Shown piece by piece: positions 26,189 through 35,996 of a stretch of DNA of 64,000 bases (position 1 is the first letter of the stretch; every line of letters begins with the position of its first letter). The stretch is taken from positions 1 to 64,000 of the forward strand of contig NZ_FORI01000006.1 in NCBI RefSeq assembly GCF_900113965.1, written 5' to 3'. This DNA is from Treponema bryantii (GTDB taxonomy: Bacteria > Spirochaetota > Spirochaetia > Treponematales > Treponemataceae). The notes under the pieces were generated by a model. The model was not told where the DNA came from. It ran no database searches and saw only the letters and a program-made list of their open reading frames with translations. A program made the position numbers and the translations under genes.

Positions 26189-26563
26189 ATGCCTACAATT
26201 AACCAATTAATTCATCAGGGTCGTAAGTCTGCTGCAAACAGAACAAAAGCTCCAGCTCTCGAAGGCTGTCCACAGAAACGTGGTGTTTGCACTCGTGTAA
26301 TGACTCAGACACCTAAGAAACCAAACTCTGCGCTCAGAAAGATTGCGCGTGTTCGTTTGTCAAATGGTATTGAAGTTACTGCATACATTCCAGGTATTGG
26401 ACACAACTTGCAGGAACACTCAGTAGTTTTAGTACGCGGTGGTCGTGTAAAGGACCTTCCTGGTGTACGTTATCATATCATCCGTGGTACAAAAGATACC
26501 CTTGGAGTTGAAGACCGCAAACGCGGACGCTCTAAGTACGGTGCTAAAAAACCTAAGGCATAA
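26189..26563 (+). CDS. rpsL: 30S ribosomal protein S12
   Basis: A 124-residue S12 of the decoding centre. [11 protein letters not shown] and [15 protein letters not shown] carry the wild-type residues at the positions linked to streptomycin resistance. CAGGAG precedes the ATG. First gene of a short str operon that contains only rpsL and rpsG; fusA is not adjacent. Confidence 0.97.
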   Translation: MPTINQLIHQGRKSAANRTKAPALEGCPQKRGVCTRVMTQTPKKPNSALRKIARVRLSNGIEVTAYIPGIGHNLQEHSVVLVRGGRVKDLPGVRYHIIRGTKDTLGVEDRKRGRSKYGAKKPKA

Positions 26564-26575
26564 TGGAGGACTAAG

Positions 26576-27046
26576 ATGGGAAGACATAAGAAATCAATCG
26601 AACGTCCGATGTTGCCGGATGTAAAATACAACTCAAAGGTTGTATCAAAGTTCGTTTGCCGTATGATGCTTGACGGAAAGAAATCTATCTGTACAAAGAT
26701 CATCTACGAAGCAATGGACAACCTTAAGGCTAAAACAGACAAGGATCCTTTGGAAGTTCTTCTTAAGGCTCTTGAAAATGTAAAGCCAATGGTAGAAGTT
26801 AAGTCACGCCGCGTTGGTGGTGCTACTTATCAGGTTCCAATGGAAATCCGTGAATCACGTCGTGAAGCACTTGCAATGAGATGGATCATCGATGCAGCTC
26901 GTTCAAGAAGCGGACACGGAATGGCAGATACACTTGCTGCTGAACTTCTTGATGCTTACAACAATACAGGTACTGCTTACAAGAAGCGTGAAGATGTACA
27001 TAAGATGGCTGAAGCTAACAAGGCTTTTGCTCACTACAGATGGTAG
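26576..27046 (+). CDS. rpsG: 30S ribosomal protein S7
   Basis: A 156-residue S7, primary binder of the 3' major domain of 16S rRNA. Start [20 protein letters not shown]; core [20 protein letters not shown]-terminal helix [24 protein letters not shown] lies 7 nt before the ATG; gap of 12 bp from rpsL. Confidence 0.97.
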   Translation: MGRHKKSIERPMLPDVKYNSKVVSKFVCRMMLDGKKSICTKIIYEAMDNLKAKTDKDPLEVLLKALENVKPMVEVKSRRVGGATYQVPMEIRESRREALAMRWIIDAARSRSGHGMADTLAAELLDAYNNTGTAYKKREDVHKMAEANKAFAHYRW

Positions 27047-27070
27047 TTTAATAACTGCCTAAGTCATAAA

Positions 27071-27105
27071 ACGGGAGGTGCTGAAAAGTGCCACCCGTTT
27101 TTTTT
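27071..27105 (+). terminator. rpsG terminator
   Basis: ACGGGAGGTGC pairs with GTGCCACCCGT (one bulged mismatch) and is followed by T8. It closes the rpsL-rpsG unit, so tuf is transcribed from its own promoter. Confidence 0.85.
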
Positions 27106-27173
27106 ATGTAAATTGGGTTATTGAACAGAATGCGAAAAACTGCATTATTTTCAATAAAACTCAATAATAGCTC

Positions 27174-27202
27174 TTGAATTTATTTTTTAAATTTTGTATA
27201 TT
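27174..27202 (+). promoter_or_regulatory. tuf promoter
   Basis: TTGAAT (27174-27179), 17 bp, TATATT (27197-27202). The start is expected near 27209, leaving a leader of about 470 nt before tuf. The AT palindrome of the rpsL promoter is not repeated here. Confidence 0.7.
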
Positions 27203-27208
27203 GTTTGA

Positions 27209-27678
27209 ACTTGCCCTTTTTTGAATTTATAGGGGTATTGGGTTCTTTGAGAAGTCAGGCAGATTTGAATAAGCACAAGCTCTCAAGTCTGGCATCACCG
27301 TAAAGTTAATCAGAAATGATTTTCAGGTAGTTGCGGCCCTTAATGCGGTTAATTTTCACCGTTGGTGATTATTATATAGACAACAGATTATGGGTATTCC
27401 TGACGCCGGTAAAGGCAAACTCGAATATACCAGACCAGTTGTCAATCAGGTGATAATGATCGGTGGTACCGGGTTGGAACATTTCGAATAATATGGAATG
27501 TTTTTGAAATATGTTTCTTATCCGTTTCTATCAATCTTTATCTACTCGTTCAAATAGTGTGTCTGCGAATATGTCAGCTCCTGGTAAAGGAAATCTGCAT
27601 ATTCTGGCTTAAAGTGCAGCACATAAAAAAATAAATATGCCGGGTCAAAACGAAATTAAATCCGGCAAGGAGAAAAAC
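27209..27678 (+). promoter_or_regulatory. long structured 5' leader of tuf
   Basis: No convincing gene in 470 nt. Hairpin A (27379-27443): GACAAC/GTTGTC, then GGTATTC/GAATA-ACC, then GCC-GGTAAA-GGC. Hairpin B (27567-27604): GAATATG/CATATTC, CAG/CTG, then CC-TGGTAAA-GG. Both carry a GGTAAAGG apex on an AU-rich stem with an internal loop. Further stems: TCACC/GGTGA (27355-27368), AACATT/AATGTT near 27479-27502, and GCCGG/CCGGC (27639-27666) directly before the AAGGAG site. Autogenous control of EF-Tu is possible but unproven. Confidence 0.6.
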
Positions 27679-28863
27679 ATGGCTAAGGAGAAGTTCGTTA
27701 GAACTAAACCTCACATGAACGTTGGTACTATTGGTCACGTAGACCATGGTAAGACTACACTTTCAGCTGCTATCACTACATATTGTGCTAACAAATATGG
27801 TGATAAGGCCCTTAAGTATGACGAAATTGATAACGCTCCAGAAGAGAAAGAGCGTGGTATTACAATCAATACTCGTCACTTGGAATATCAGTCAGACAAG
27901 AGACACTATGCTCACATCGACTGTCCAGGACATGCTGACTATATTAAGAACATGATTACTGGTGCTGCTCAGATGGATGGTTCTATCCTCGTAGTATCTG
28001 CTCCAGATTCAGTTATGCCACAGACACGTGAGCACTTGCTTCTTGCTCGTCAGGTAGGTGTACCAAAGATCATCGTATTCTTGAACAAGGTTGATCAGGT
28101 TGATGATCCAGATCTTCTCGAACTCGTAGTAGAAGAAGTAAAAGATACTCTTAAGGAATATGGTTTCTCTGAAGAAACACCAATCATTAAGGGTTCTGCA
28201 TTCAAGGCTTTGAATGACCCAACTCCAGAAAACACAGCTTGTATCGAAGAGCTCCTTACAGCTATGGATACATGGTTCGATGATCCAATTCGTGATGATC
28301 AGAAACCATTCTTGATGCCAATCGAAGACATCTTCACTATCTCTGGTCGTGGTACTGTAGTAACAGGAAAGATCGAGCGTGGTGTTGTAAATATGAACGA
28401 TGCTGTACAGATCGTAGGTATCCGCCCAACAGCTGATACAACTGTAACAGGTATCGAAATGTTCCAGAAGACTCTTGATCAGGGTATGGCTGGTGATAAC
28501 GTTGGTATCCTTCTCCGTGGTATTGAAAAGAAAGACGTTGTTCGCGGACAGGTTCTTGCTGCACCAAAGTCTATCACTCCACACACAAAGTTCGAAGCTC
28601 AGATTTACGTTCTTTCAAAGGAAGAAGGTGGACGTCACTCTCCATTCTTCACAGGATATCGCCCACAGTTCTACTTCAGAACTACAGATATTACTGGTAC
28701 AATCGAACTCGAAGCTGGTACAGACATGGTAAAACCAGGCGATAACGTAAAAGTTATCGGTGAACTTATTCACCCAATCGCTATGGACGAAGGTCTTAAA
28801 CTCGCTATCCGTGAAGGCGGTCACACAATCGCTTCTGGACAGGTAACAAAGATTATCGAATAG
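27679..28863 (+). CDS. tuf: elongation factor Tu
   Basis: A 394-residue EF-Tu that brings aminoacyl-tRNA to the ribosome. GTPase motifs [13 protein letters not shown] and NKVD are intact; domains II and III follow with [13 protein letters not shown] and [19 protein letters not shown] small deviation is [12 protein letters not shown] where most bacteria have TDGPMPQT. The frame is open upstream, but the ATG at 27679 has AAGGAG and the family N-terminus [19 protein letters not shown]. It heads the S10 cluster, as in several spirochaetes. Confidence 0.98.
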   Translation: MAKEKFVRTKPHMNVGTIGHVDHGKTTLSAAITTYCANKYGDKALKYDEIDNAPEEKERGITINTRHLEYQSDKRHYAHIDCPGHADYIKNMITGAAQMDGSILVVSAPDSVMPQTREHLLLARQVGVPKIIVFLNKVDQVDDPDLLELVVEEVKDTLKEYGFSEETPIIKGSAFKALNDPTPENTACIEELLTAMDTWFDDPIRDDQKPFLMPIEDIFTISGRGTVVTGKIERGVVNMNDAVQIVGIRPTADTTVTGIEMFQKTLDQGMAGDNVGILLRGIEKKDVVRGQVLAAPKSITPHTKFEAQIYVLSKEEGGRHSPFFTGYRPQFYFRTTDITGTIELEAGTDMVKPGDNVKVIGELIHPIAMDEGLKLAIREGGHTIASGQVTKIIE

Positions 28864-28878
28864 TTAAGATTTTTTTCA

Positions 28879-28915
28879 AACTAACAGGCTGGTATTGCTT
28901 ATCAGTCTGTTAGTT
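28879..28915 (+). promoter_or_regulatory. hairpin between tuf and rpsJ
   Basis: AACTAACAG-G-CTG pairs with CAG-T-CTGTTAGTT around a GTATTGCTTAT loop. There is no U-run after it and the rpsJ ribosome site AAAGGAG follows 8 nt later. It may be a processing or translation-control site rather than a terminator; a T7 run lies before it. Confidence 0.5.
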
Positions 28916-28936
28916 GTGAAAAAGGAGTAAAATTAA

Positions 28937-29245
28937 ATGGCTAATGGAAAGATTCGTGTCAGACTTCGTGCATTTGATGCAGTGCTGATCGACCAGAGTG
29001 CTAAAGCCATCGTGCAGACAGTACAGAAAGCGGGAGCTAAGGTTTCAGGCCCTATCCCTCTTCCTACAAGAATCAACAAGGTGACTGTACTTCGCTCACC
29101 ACACGTAAACAAGAAGTCACGTGAGCAGTTTGAAATGCGTACACACAAACGCCTTATTGACATAATGAATCCTTCACAGGATGTTATGGATTCACTGATG
29201 AAGCTTGAGCTTCCTGCCGGTGTAGATGTAGTAATTACACAGTAA
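28937..29245 (+). CDS. rpsJ: 30S ribosomal protein S10
   Basis: A 102-residue S10, also the NusE component of antitermination complexes. Start [20 protein letters not shown]; conserved loop [25 protein letters not shown]; end [18 protein letters not shown] lies 9 nt upstream of the ATG. Confidence 0.97.
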   Translation: MANGKIRVRLRAFDAVLIDQSAKAIVQTVQKAGAKVSGPIPLPTRINKVTVLRSPHVNKKSREQFEMRTHKRLIDIMNPSQDVMDSLMKLELPAGVDVVITQ

Positions 29246-29363
29246 TTACAGATTTTTTTTAGTTTAATAGGTACGGTCCCTCTGGATTTGGGATGACGGC
29301 CTGAGAATAATTAGGGAGTTTTGTGAATAGTTAGTAGCAAAATCCCAAATAGGAGATATCAGA
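29246..29363 (+). promoter_or_regulatory. rpsJ-rplC intergenic leader with long-range stem
   Basis: ATTTGGGAT (29286-29294) is complementary to ATCCCAAAT (29342-29350), which directly precedes the AGGAG site of rplC. Pairing would bring a 47-nt loop together next to the ribosome site. In enterobacteria the S10 operon is controlled by L4 through its leader; an equivalent here is an inference. Confidence 0.5.
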
Positions 29364-29984
29364 ATGAAAGGTCTGATTGCAAAGAAAGTTGGCATGACAC
29401 AGATATTCGACGAAAGCGGAAATCTGACACCAGTAACCGTAATCCAGGTCGAGCCAAATGTTGTTGTTGCCAAGAAAACAAAGGAAAATTGCGGTTATGA
29501 TGCAGTTGTTCTTGGTCTTGATGATATGAAAGCTTCAAGAGCAAGCAAGGCATATGCCGGACAATTCCCAGAGAACATTACTCCAAAGCGCCACTTGAAA
29601 GAGTTCCGCAACTTCGAAAAAGAAGTAAACATTGGAGATGTTGTTGGTCTTGAGCTCTTTGAAGGTAGTCGTTTCCTCGATGTAACAGCTACATCAAAAG
29701 GTAAGGGTTTCCAGGGTGTTATGAAGAGATGGGGCTTCCATGGTGGACGTGCTACACACGGTTCTAAGTTCCATCGTGAGCCGGGTGGTACAGGAGAATG
29801 TACAACTCCAGGTCACTCATTCAAGAATATTAAGCTTCCTGGACACATGGGATTCAAAAGAGTTACTGTGCAGAATCTGAAGATTGTTAAAGTTGATCCA
29901 GAGCTCAAAGTAATTATGGTTCGCGGTGCTGTTCCTGGAAATAAGGACTGTACACTCATCGTGAAGTCCGCAGTAAAGAAATAG
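29364..29984 (+). CDS. rplC: 50S ribosomal protein L3
   Basis: A 206-residue L3 close to the peptidyl-transferase centre. Start KGLIAKKVGMTQIFDESGNL; the extended loop GFQGVMKRWGFHGGRATHGS and GHMGFKRVTVQNL are conserved. The glutamine in GFQG is the residue methylated in some bacteria. TAGGAG precedes the ATG. Confidence 0.97.
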   Translation: MKGLIAKKVGMTQIFDESGNLTPVTVIQVEPNVVVAKKTKENCGYDAVVLGLDDMKASRASKAYAGQFPENITPKRHLKEFRNFEKEVNIGDVVGLELFEGSRFLDVTATSKGKGFQGVMKRWGFHGGRATHGSKFHREPGGTGECTTPGHSFKNIKLPGHMGFKRVTVQNLKIVKVDPELKVIMVRGAVPGNKDCTLIVKSAVKK

Positions 29985-29994
29985 GAGATAGAAT

Positions 29995-30633
29995 ATGGAA
30001 AAGAAAGTATATTCAACTTCTGGTAAAGAACTGCGTACAATCACTCTTGATGATAAAGTATTCGGTCTTCCAGTTAATGACGACGTAATCTATTACGCTA
30101 TTACAAATGAATTAGCAAACAGACGTGTTGGTACAGCTTGTACTAAGACTCGTGCTGAAGTACATGGTTCTAACAATAAACCTTACAAACAGAAGGGTAC
30201 TGGTAACGCACGTCGTGGTGATAAGAAATCTCCAATCACTGTAGGTGGTGGTACAATTTTTGGACCAAAACCAAGAGATTTCAGCTATTCAATTCCAAAG
30301 AAAGAAAAAAGACTTGCAATGAAGTCAATCTTGAGCGCACACGCTCAGGGCGACAGACTTACTGTTGTAGAGGATTTTACTGTAGAAAGCGGAAAAACAA
30401 AGGACTTGGTAACTATTCTCAAGAACTTTGCTAAAGACGAAAGAACAGTTCTTATCCTTAAAGATGATGATGCAAAGATTAAGCAGGCAGGACGCAATAT
30501 TCCTAACCTCTCATTCCTTGCTTACAACCGTCTTGAAGCACACACACTTTTCTATGGACGCAAGGTAATTATTCTTGAGTCTGCAGTAAAGAATCTGTCT
30601 GACTTTTATGCTGAAGATAAGGAGGCTAAATAA
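29995..30633 (+). CDS. rplD: 50S ribosomal protein L4
   Basis: A 212-residue L4 lining the exit tunnel. The long loop EVHGSNNKPYKQKGTGNARR with GTIFGPKPRDFSYSIPKKEK reaches into the tunnel. Start EKKVYSTSGKELRTITLDDK. GGAG lies 8 nt upstream; the stop shares one base with rplW. Confidence 0.97.
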   Translation: MEKKVYSTSGKELRTITLDDKVFGLPVNDDVIYYAITNELANRRVGTACTKTRAEVHGSNNKPYKQKGTGNARRGDKKSPITVGGGTIFGPKPRDFSYSIPKKEKRLAMKSILSAHAQGDRLTVVEDFTVESGKTKDLVTILKNFAKDERTVLILKDDDAKIKQAGRNIPNLSFLAYNRLEAHTLFYGRKVIILESAVKNLSDFYAEDKEAK

Positions 30634-30917
30634 TGAATTACGAAGATATTCTTATTAAGCCTGTTGTTTCTGAAAAGGCAAGCATGTTGCGTGAACAGAA
30701 CAAATATGTATTCATCGTTCACCCAGATGCTACAAAGACACAGATTAAAGAAGCTGTAACACGCTTGTTTAAGGTAAAAGTAGTTGACTGCACAACAATG
30801 AATGTGCTTGGAAAAATGAAACGACTTCGTGGAAAACCAGGTCGTACAGCATCTTACAAGAAAGCTATCGTACGTATCGCTGAAGGCGAAACAATTGCAG
30901 CTTTCGAAGGTGTATAA
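30633..30917 (+). CDS. rplW: 50S ribosomal protein L23
   Basis: A 94-residue L23 at the tunnel exit, docking site for trigger factor and SRP. NYEDILIKPVVSEKASML and the VDCTTMNVLGKMKRLRGKPG loop are conserved. AAGGAGG lies 7 nt upstream inside the end of rplD; one-base overlap indicates coupling. Confidence 0.97.
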   Translation: MNYEDILIKPVVSEKASMLREQNKYVFIVHPDATKTQIKEAVTRLFKVKVVDCTTMNVLGKMKRLRGKPGRTASYKKAIVRIAEGETIAAFEGV

Positions 30918-30943
30918 TCTGGTAGGAATTAAGGGGATATAAA

Positions 30944-31768
30944 ATGGCTCTTAAAGTATTTAAGCCAATGACAGCAGGTACACGTGGACGTGTAGACTTG
31001 CGTCGTGACGAACTGACAACTGATAGACCCGAGAAAACTTTGGTGTCAGGTCGTAAGTCTCATGCAGGACGCGGAGCTGGTGGTCGTATTTCTGTACGTC
31101 ATCAGGGCGGCGGTCACAAGAGACGCTATCGTGATATAGATTTCAAACGTGATAAGCACGGAATTCCTGGAACCGTAAAGACAATCGAATACGATCCAAA
31201 CAGAAGTGCTAACATCGCTTTGATTTATTATGCAGACGGTGATAAACGTTATATCATCGCTCCAAAGGGACTGCAGGTTGGACAGAAGGTTATTTCTGGT
31301 GAAAACGCAGCTCCAACAGTTGGAAACGCACTTCCTCTGAATGCAATTCCAGTTGGTTTTACTATTCATAACATTGAGCTTACACTTGGTCAGGGCGGAC
31401 AGCTTGTTCGTTCAGCTGGTGCTAGTGCAATGATTGCAGGTCGCGAAGGTGACTACGTTATCGTTCGCTTGCCTTCAAGTGAAATGAGAAAGATTAACGG
31501 AAAGTGCTACGCTACAATCGGTGTTGTAGGTAATGAAGAGCACATGAACGTTAAGCTCGGTAAAGCTGGTCACAAGCGCTGGATGGGTATCCGTCCAACA
31601 GTTCGTGGTATGGCTATGAACCCTGTTGATCATCCACTTGGTGGTGGTGAAGGTGCTGGTAAGGGACGTAACCCAGTTACTCCTTGGGGACAGCCTTGTA
31701 AGGGCTACCAGACTCGTAACAAGAGAAAGACTTCTAGCAAGTTCATTGTTAGTCGTCGTAAGAAGTAG
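30944..31768 (+). CDS. rplB: 50S ribosomal protein L2
   Basis: A 274-residue L2, needed for subunit joining and peptidyl transfer. Conserved [20 protein letters not shown], the C-terminal region [20 protein letters not shown] with the functionally important His, and the basic tail SRRKK. AAGGGGAT precedes the ATG. Confidence 0.98.
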   Translation: MALKVFKPMTAGTRGRVDLRRDELTTDRPEKTLVSGRKSHAGRGAGGRISVRHQGGGHKRRYRDIDFKRDKHGIPGTVKTIEYDPNRSANIALIYYADGDKRYIIAPKGLQVGQKVISGENAAPTVGNALPLNAIPVGFTIHNIELTLGQGGQLVRSAGASAMIAGREGDYVIVRLPSSEMRKINGKCYATIGVVGNEEHMNVKLGKAGHKRWMGIRPTVRGMAMNPVDHPLGGGEGAGKGRNPVTPWGQPCKGYQTRNKRKTSSKFIVSRRKK

Positions 31769-31785
31769 TTGGCGAGGAGATAATC

Positions 31786-32067
31786 GTGTCAAGATCTGTT
31801 AAGAAAGGACCTTTCGTAGAGAAATCACTTTACAAAAAGGTTCAGGCAATGAATAAAGAAGCAGACAGAAAAATGATTAAAACATATTCTCGCTGCTCTA
31901 CAATAATCCCAGAGATGGTTGGAAACACAATCTCTGTTTATAATGGTAAATCATGGATTCCTGTATATATTACAGAAAACCTTGTTGGACATAAGCTTGG
32001 TGAATTTGCACCAACTCGTACATTCAAGGGCCATGGTGGTTCAGACAAAACTGCCTCTAAAGGCTAA
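31786..32067 (+). CDS. rpsS: 30S ribosomal protein S19
   Basis: A 93-residue S19 in the head of the 30S, binding with S13. [20 protein letters not shown] and [18 protein letters not shown] are conserved. It starts with GTG at 31786 behind GAGGAG. Confidence 0.97.
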   Translation: MSRSVKKGPFVEKSLYKKVQAMNKEADRKMIKTYSRCSTIIPEMVGNTISVYNGKSWIPVYITENLVGHKLGEFAPTRTFKGHGGSDKTASKG

Positions 32068-32083
32068 TAAATAGGTGGATATT

Positions 32084-32440
32084 ATGGCTGAGAAAAAAGG
32101 TTATGTAGCCACTTCTAAGTTCCTGATTGCATCTCCAACAAAGGTTCGCCCTGTTGCACATGTAATTAATCAGAAATCCTACACTGAAGCTATGGCTATC
32201 TTGGCAAACATGCCACAGAAAGGTGCAACTTTGATTAGCGCTACTTTGAAGTCTGCTGCTGCAAATGCACTTAACCAGAACAGTAAGTTGGATGAAGATA
32301 TGCTTTACGTAAAAGAAATCAGAGTTGATGAAGGTCCAAGACTCAAGAGAGTATGGTTCCGCGCACGTGGTCGTGCAGATCAGCTTTTGAAGCGTATGTG
32401 TCATATTACCGTCATCGTTGACGAGAAGGCGGGGGAATAA
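32084..32440 (+). CDS. rplV: 50S ribosomal protein L22
   Basis: A 118-residue L22 that contacts all 23S domains; its beta-hairpin lies in the exit tunnel ([20 protein letters not shown]). The ATG at 32084, with AGGTGG upstream, gives [20 protein letters not shown]; an in-frame GTG 9 nt earlier is part of the ribosome site. The rpsC GTG follows 1 bp after the stop. Confidence 0.96.
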   Translation: MAEKKGYVATSKFLIASPTKVRPVAHVINQKSYTEAMAILANMPQKGATLISATLKSAAANALNQNSKLDEDMLYVKEIRVDEGPRLKRVWFRARGRADQLLKRMCHITVIVDEKAGE

Positions 32441-32441
32441 A

Positions 32442-33185
32442 GTGGGACAGAAAGTTAATCCTATTGGTTTGCGCCTTGGCGTAAACAAGACATGGCAGTC
32501 ACGCTGGTATGCAGATCCACGTGAATATGCAGATTTAGTTCTGGAAGATATTAAGATCCGTAAGCTGGTATCTGAGCTCCCAGAGTGTAAAAATGCTGAT
32601 ATAGCTGAGATTGAAATTGTACGCCATCCACAGCGCGTTACAATCGTAATTCATACAGCTCGTCCAGGTGTAATTATTGGTGTTAAAGGTGCATCAATCG
32701 AAAAGATTAGTGCAGATATTCAGAAGCAGCTTACAAAGAAAGTTCAGATCAAGATTAAGGAAATCAAGCGTGCAGATTTGAATGCAAACCTGATTGCTCA
32801 GAATATTGGTCGTCAGCTTGTTGGTCGTGGTTCATTCCGCAAGGCAATGAAGCAGGCTGTAAGCAATGCTATGCGTGCTGGTGCACAGGGTGTAAAGGTT
32901 CGTCTTAGTGGTCGTCTCGGTGGAGCAGATATGTCTCGTACTGAAGAGCACAAGGAAGGACGTGTACCTCTTCATACTCTTCGTGCTGATATCGACTATG
33001 GTACATACGAAGCTCTTACTACATACGGTAAAATTGGTATTAAGGTATGGGTTTACAATGGTATGAACTATGGTATCGACCACAATGAAGATGCTGGTCA
33101 GCTCGTTAAGAAACCAAGACGTCCAGCTCGTCAGGCAGCTGAAAAGACTGAGGGTTCTGAACCTGCTAAAAAGGCAAGGAGTTAG
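32442..33185 (+). CDS. rpsC: 30S ribosomal protein S3
   Basis: A 247-residue S3, part of the mRNA entry tunnel and its helicase. KH domain with [21 protein letters not shown]-terminal domain [20 protein letters not shown]. It starts at GTG 32442 ([12 protein letters not shown]) behind GGGGG. The C-terminal Lys/Pro/Ala tail ([19 protein letters not shown]) is longer than in E. coli. Stop is 2 bp before rplP. Confidence 0.96.
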   Translation: MGQKVNPIGLRLGVNKTWQSRWYADPREYADLVLEDIKIRKLVSELPECKNADIAEIEIVRHPQRVTIVIHTARPGVIIGVKGASIEKISADIQKQLTKKVQIKIKEIKRADLNANLIAQNIGRQLVGRGSFRKAMKQAVSNAMRAGAQGVKVRLSGRLGGADMSRTEEHKEGRVPLHTLRADIDYGTYEALTTYGKIGIKVWVYNGMNYGIDHNEDAGQLVKKPRRPARQAAEKTEGSEPAKKARS

Positions 33186-33187
33186 TT

Positions 33188-33607
33188 ATGCCACTTAGTC
33201 CAAAAAGAGTAATTCACCGTAAGGTACAGCGCGGTCGTGAAAAAGGAAATGCGACACGCGATAACAACATTGATTTTGGTGAGATTGCACTTGTTGCAAT
33301 GGAACCAACCTGGCTCGATGCCAGAGTAATCGAGGCAGCCCGTGTTGCCATCAACCGTAAGTTGGATCGTAAAGGTAATGTTTGGATTCGTGTATTCCCA
33401 GACAAGCCAATTACAAAGAAGCCAGCTGAAGTTCGTATGGGTAAGGGTAAGGGTGCTCCAGATCACTGGGCAGCTGTTATCAAACCGGGAATGATTTTGT
33501 TTGAAGTTGGAGGCGTAGATATTAATCTCGCACACAGAGCTCTTGAGCTCGCTGCAGATAAGCTTCCAGTTATTACAAAGATTGCTGTAAAGCCAACACG
33601 CGACTAG
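33188..33607 (+). CDS. rplP: 50S ribosomal protein L16
   Basis: A 139-residue L16 that helps seat A-site t[43 protein letters not shown] and [17 protein letters not shown] are the conserved blocks. AAGGAG precedes the ATG, within the rpsC end. Confidence 0.97.
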   Translation: MPLSPKRVIHRKVQRGREKGNATRDNNIDFGEIALVAMEPTWLDARVIEAARVAINRKLDRKGNVWIRVFPDKPITKKPAEVRMGKGKGAPDHWAAVIKPGMILFEVGGVDINLAHRALELAADKLPVITKIAVKPTRD

Positions 33608-33617
33608 GAGGAATAAG

Positions 33618-33830
33618 ATGGCTGATTCAAAGAAAAAGAACGATAAAGAACTGTCTTATAAAGAACTCGTAGCAAAACGTGACGAGCTGAAAAAGGAATA
33701 CATGGATCTCCGTTTCAAGATGGTAATTTCCCATGTAGATAACCCAATGCAGAAACGTACTATGCGCCGCGAAATCGCACGCTTGAATACGTTTATCCGT
33801 GCGAAAGAACTCGCCGGAGAAAATAAGTAG
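33618..33830 (+). CDS. rpmC: 50S ribosomal protein L29
   Basis: A 70-residue L29 near the tunnel exit: KELVAKRDELKKEYMDLRFK, then the family ending MRREIARLNTFIRAKELAG. AGGAGG lies 7 nt upstream. Confidence 0.95.
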   Translation: MADSKKKNDKELSYKELVAKRDELKKEYMDLRFKMVISHVDNPMQKRTMRREIARLNTFIRAKELAGENK

Positions 33831-33840
33831 GAGCTGAACT

Positions 33841-34116
33841 GTGGAAGAGAATGCTGTTCAGACTGTAAAGACTGCAAAACGTTCATTTGTTGGACTTGTT
33901 ACATCAGAAAAGATGGACAAAACAATTGTAGTAACAATTTCATCAAAGAAAATGGACCGTCTTTACAAGAAGTATGTTACTAGATCTAAGAAGTACATGG
34001 CTCATGATGAAAACAATGATGCTCATGTAGGTGATACAGTGCGAATCGTTGAATGCAGACCGCTCAGCAAGAACAAGTGCTGGCGCCTTGCAGAAGTAAT
34101 TGAGCGTGCTAAATAA
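33841..34116 (+). CDS. rpsQ: 30S ribosomal protein S17
   Basis: A 91-residue S17, OB-fold primary binder of 16S r[23 protein letters not shown] and [20 protein letters not shown] are diagnostic. GTG start at 33841 with GGAGCTG upstream; the N-terminus is a few residues longer than usual. Confidence 0.95.
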   Translation: MEENAVQTVKTAKRSFVGLVTSEKMDKTIVVTISSKKMDRLYKKYVTRSKKYMAHDENNDAHVGDTVRIVECRPLSKNKCWRLAEVIERAK

Positions 34117-34133
34117 GCGAAGGAGTTAGAATT

Positions 34134-34502
34134 ATGATTCAGATGCAGTCATGTATGACAGTTGCTGATAACTCTGGAGCTAAAATTGCTCAGTGTATTA
34201 AGGTTATCGGCGGTTCACATCGCAGATACGCAGGTATCGGCGATATCGTAGTAGTAGCTATTAAGGATGCAATTCCTACATCTACTATCAAAAAGGGTAC
34301 AATTGAGAAAGCTGTAATTGTACGTCAGGCAAAAGAATACCGTCGCCCAGACGGAACTTATATCCGTTTCGATGATAACGCTTGTGTTATCGTTGACGAT
34401 AGCAAGAACCCTAAGGGAAAACGTATTTTCGGACCTGTAGCTCGCGAGCTCCGTGATATGGACTTCATGAAGATCATTTCACTTGCTCCGGAAGTTCTTT
34501 AA
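34134..34502 (+). CDS. rplN: 50S ribosomal protein L14
   Basis: A 122-residue L14 at the subunit interface and binding site of ribosome silencing factor. [20 protein letters not shown] start; [17 protein letters not shown] core. AAGGAG lies 9 nt upstream. Confidence 0.97.
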   Translation: MIQMQSCMTVADNSGAKIAQCIKVIGGSHRRYAGIGDIVVVAIKDAIPTSTIKKGTIEKAVIVRQAKEYRRPDGTYIRFDDNACVIVDDSKNPKGKRIFGPVARELRDMDFMKIISLAPEVL

Positions 34503-34514
34503 GGAGAAATGAAT

Positions 34515-34829
34515 ATGTTGACTAAATCAAAAATCCGCAAGAACGATACAGTAGAAGTAATTGCCGGAAAAGATAAGGGAAAGCGCGGCGAAGTTGTTCG
34601 CGTTGACCTCAAGAAAGAACGTGTTGTTGTTTCTGGTGTAAATATCGTTAAGAAGGCAATGAAGAAGAGAAGCCAGCAGGATCAGGGTGGTATCGCTGAG
34701 ATCGAAGCTCCTCTTAATATTTCAAATGTAGCAATCGTATGTAAAAAATGCGGTCCTACAAAGATTGGTTATAAAATCGACGGCGACAAGAAAGTTCGCG
34801 TTTGCCGTAAATGTGGAGATGTTCTGTAA
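34515..34829 (+). CDS. rplX: 50S ribosomal protein L24
   Basis: A 104-residue L24, an assembly initiator. KOW motif in [20 protein letters not shown]. Its C-terminus carries a CKKC ... CRKC zinc-ribbon-like pair (about residues 77-101). Two close ATGs exist; AAGGAG at 34501-34506 is 8 nt from 34515 but only 2 nt from 34509, so the second is chosen. The stop shares one base with rplE. Confidence 0.95.
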   Translation: MLTKSKIRKNDTVEVIAGKDKGKRGEVVRVDLKKERVVVSGVNIVKKAMKKRSQQDQGGIAEIEAPLNISNVAIVCKKCGPTKIGYKIDGDKKVRVCRKCGDVL

Positions 34830-35380
34830 TGGCAAATTACGTACCTCGGCTTAAGAAAGTCTATAAAGACGAAATCGCACCTGCTCTTATGAAAGAGTTC
34901 AACTACACAACTCCAATGCAGATTCCTGCAATTAAGAAGATTGTTGTAAGTATGGGTGTTGGTGAAGCTCTCACAAATAAGAAACTCCTTGATGCCGCAG
35001 TAGCTGACCTCACAGCAATCACAGGTCAGAAGGCTGTTAAGACAAAGGCAAAGAAGAGTATCGCTAACTTCAAACTGCGTGAGGGCAATGAAGTGGGCGC
35101 AATGGTAACATTGCGTGGTGACATTATGTATGAGTTCCTTGATCGTCTCATCAATGTTGCTTTCCCACGTATTAAGGATTTCCGCGGAATCAAAGCAACT
35201 GGTTTTGACGGACACGGAAATTTCTCAGTTGGTATTACTGAACAGTTGATATTCCCAGAAATCGACTTCGATAAGATTACAAAGATTGCTGGTATGAATA
35301 TCACTTTTGTAACAAGTGCAAACACAGATGCTGAAGCAAAGGCACTTCTTACAAAGTTCAATATGCCTTTCCGCAAGTAG
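34829..35380 (+). CDS. rplE: 50S ribosomal protein L5
   Basis: A 183-residue L5 of the central protuberance, binding 5S rRNA and P-site t[23 protein letters not shown] start; [11 protein letters not shown] and [20 protein letters not shown] blocks. Translation is coupled to rplX via TAATG; the frame open further upstream is not used. Confidence 0.97.
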   Translation: MANYVPRLKKVYKDEIAPALMKEFNYTTPMQIPAIKKIVVSMGVGEALTNKKLLDAAVADLTAITGQKAVKTKAKKSIANFKLREGNEVGAMVTLRGDIMYEFLDRLINVAFPRIKDFRGIKATGFDGHGNFSVGITEQLIFPEIDFDKITKIAGMNITFVTSANTDAEAKALLTKFNMPFRK

Positions 35381-35387
35381 GTGAAGT

Positions 35388-35573
35388 ATGGCAAAGAAAT
35401 CATTGTTAATTAAAGCAGCCCGCAAACAGAAGTACGCAACACGTGAATACAATCGTTGCCAGATTTGCGGTCGTCCACGTGGATATTTGCGTAAGTTTAA
35501 GATGTGTCGTATCTGCTTCCGCAAATTGGCAAGCGAAGGCCAGCTTCCTGGCGTAACAAAATCTAGTTGGTAG
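35388..35573 (+). CDS. rpsZ: 30S ribosomal protein S14, zinc-binding type Z
   Basis: A 61-residue short S14 with CQIC and CRIC (Cys24/27 and 40/43) coordinating zinc. The short C+ form; no second zinc-free copy is in the window. AGGTGAAG precedes the ATG. Confidence 0.96.
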   Translation: MAKKSLLIKAARKQKYATREYNRCQICGRPRGYLRKFKMCRICFRKLASEGQLPGVTKSSW

Positions 35574-35582
35574 GAGAATAGA

Positions 35583-35981
35583 ATGAGTGCATCAGATCCA
35601 GTAGCAGACATGCTCACAAAGGTTCGTAATGCGGCTATGGCCCGCCACGAGAAAGTAGATGTTCCTGCATCAAAACTTAAGCTTGAAATCGTTAAGATTC
35701 TCAAGACAGAAGGATACATCAAAAACTTTAAGAAGATTCAGGAAGAAGGTAAGAACACACTTCGCATTTTCTTGAAATATGATGATGATAATAATCCGGT
35801 AATCCATGGTGTTAAGAAAATCTCTACACCTGGTCGCCGCGTTTATTCTGGTTACAAAGATTTGCCACGTGTTTACAACGGTTATGGTACAATCATCGTT
35901 TCAACTTCTGCTGGTGTAACAACTGGTAAGAAAGCTTCTGAAAAGATGGTTGGTGGCGAATTGGTATGTACTGTTTGGTAA
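35583..35981 (+). CDS. rpsH: 30S ribosomal protein S8
   Basis: A 132-residue S8, which in E. coli represses the spc operon. [20 protein letters not shown] start; [20 protein letters not shown] and terminal GGELVCTVW with the [12 protein letters not shown] loop. GGAG 8 nt upstream. Confidence 0.97.
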   Translation: MSASDPVADMLTKVRNAAMARHEKVDVPASKLKLEIVKILKTEGYIKNFKKIQEEGKNTLRIFLKYDDDNNPVIHGVKKISTPGRRVYSGYKDLPRVYNGYGTIIVSTSAGVTTGKKASEKMVGGELVCTVW

Positions 35982-35996
35982 TAGGGGGAGGAAGAA

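Noticed and set aside
26189-26563. Streptomycin-resistance changes in S12
   Set aside because: TPKKPNS and [12 protein letters not shown] carry the sensitive-type residues.
27390-27491. 33-codon frame (MGIPDAGKGKLEYTRP...) in the tuf leader as a regulatory leader peptide
   Set aside because: No Shine-Dalgarno, overlaps the hairpin A arms, and the similarity to hairpin B is structural rather than coding.
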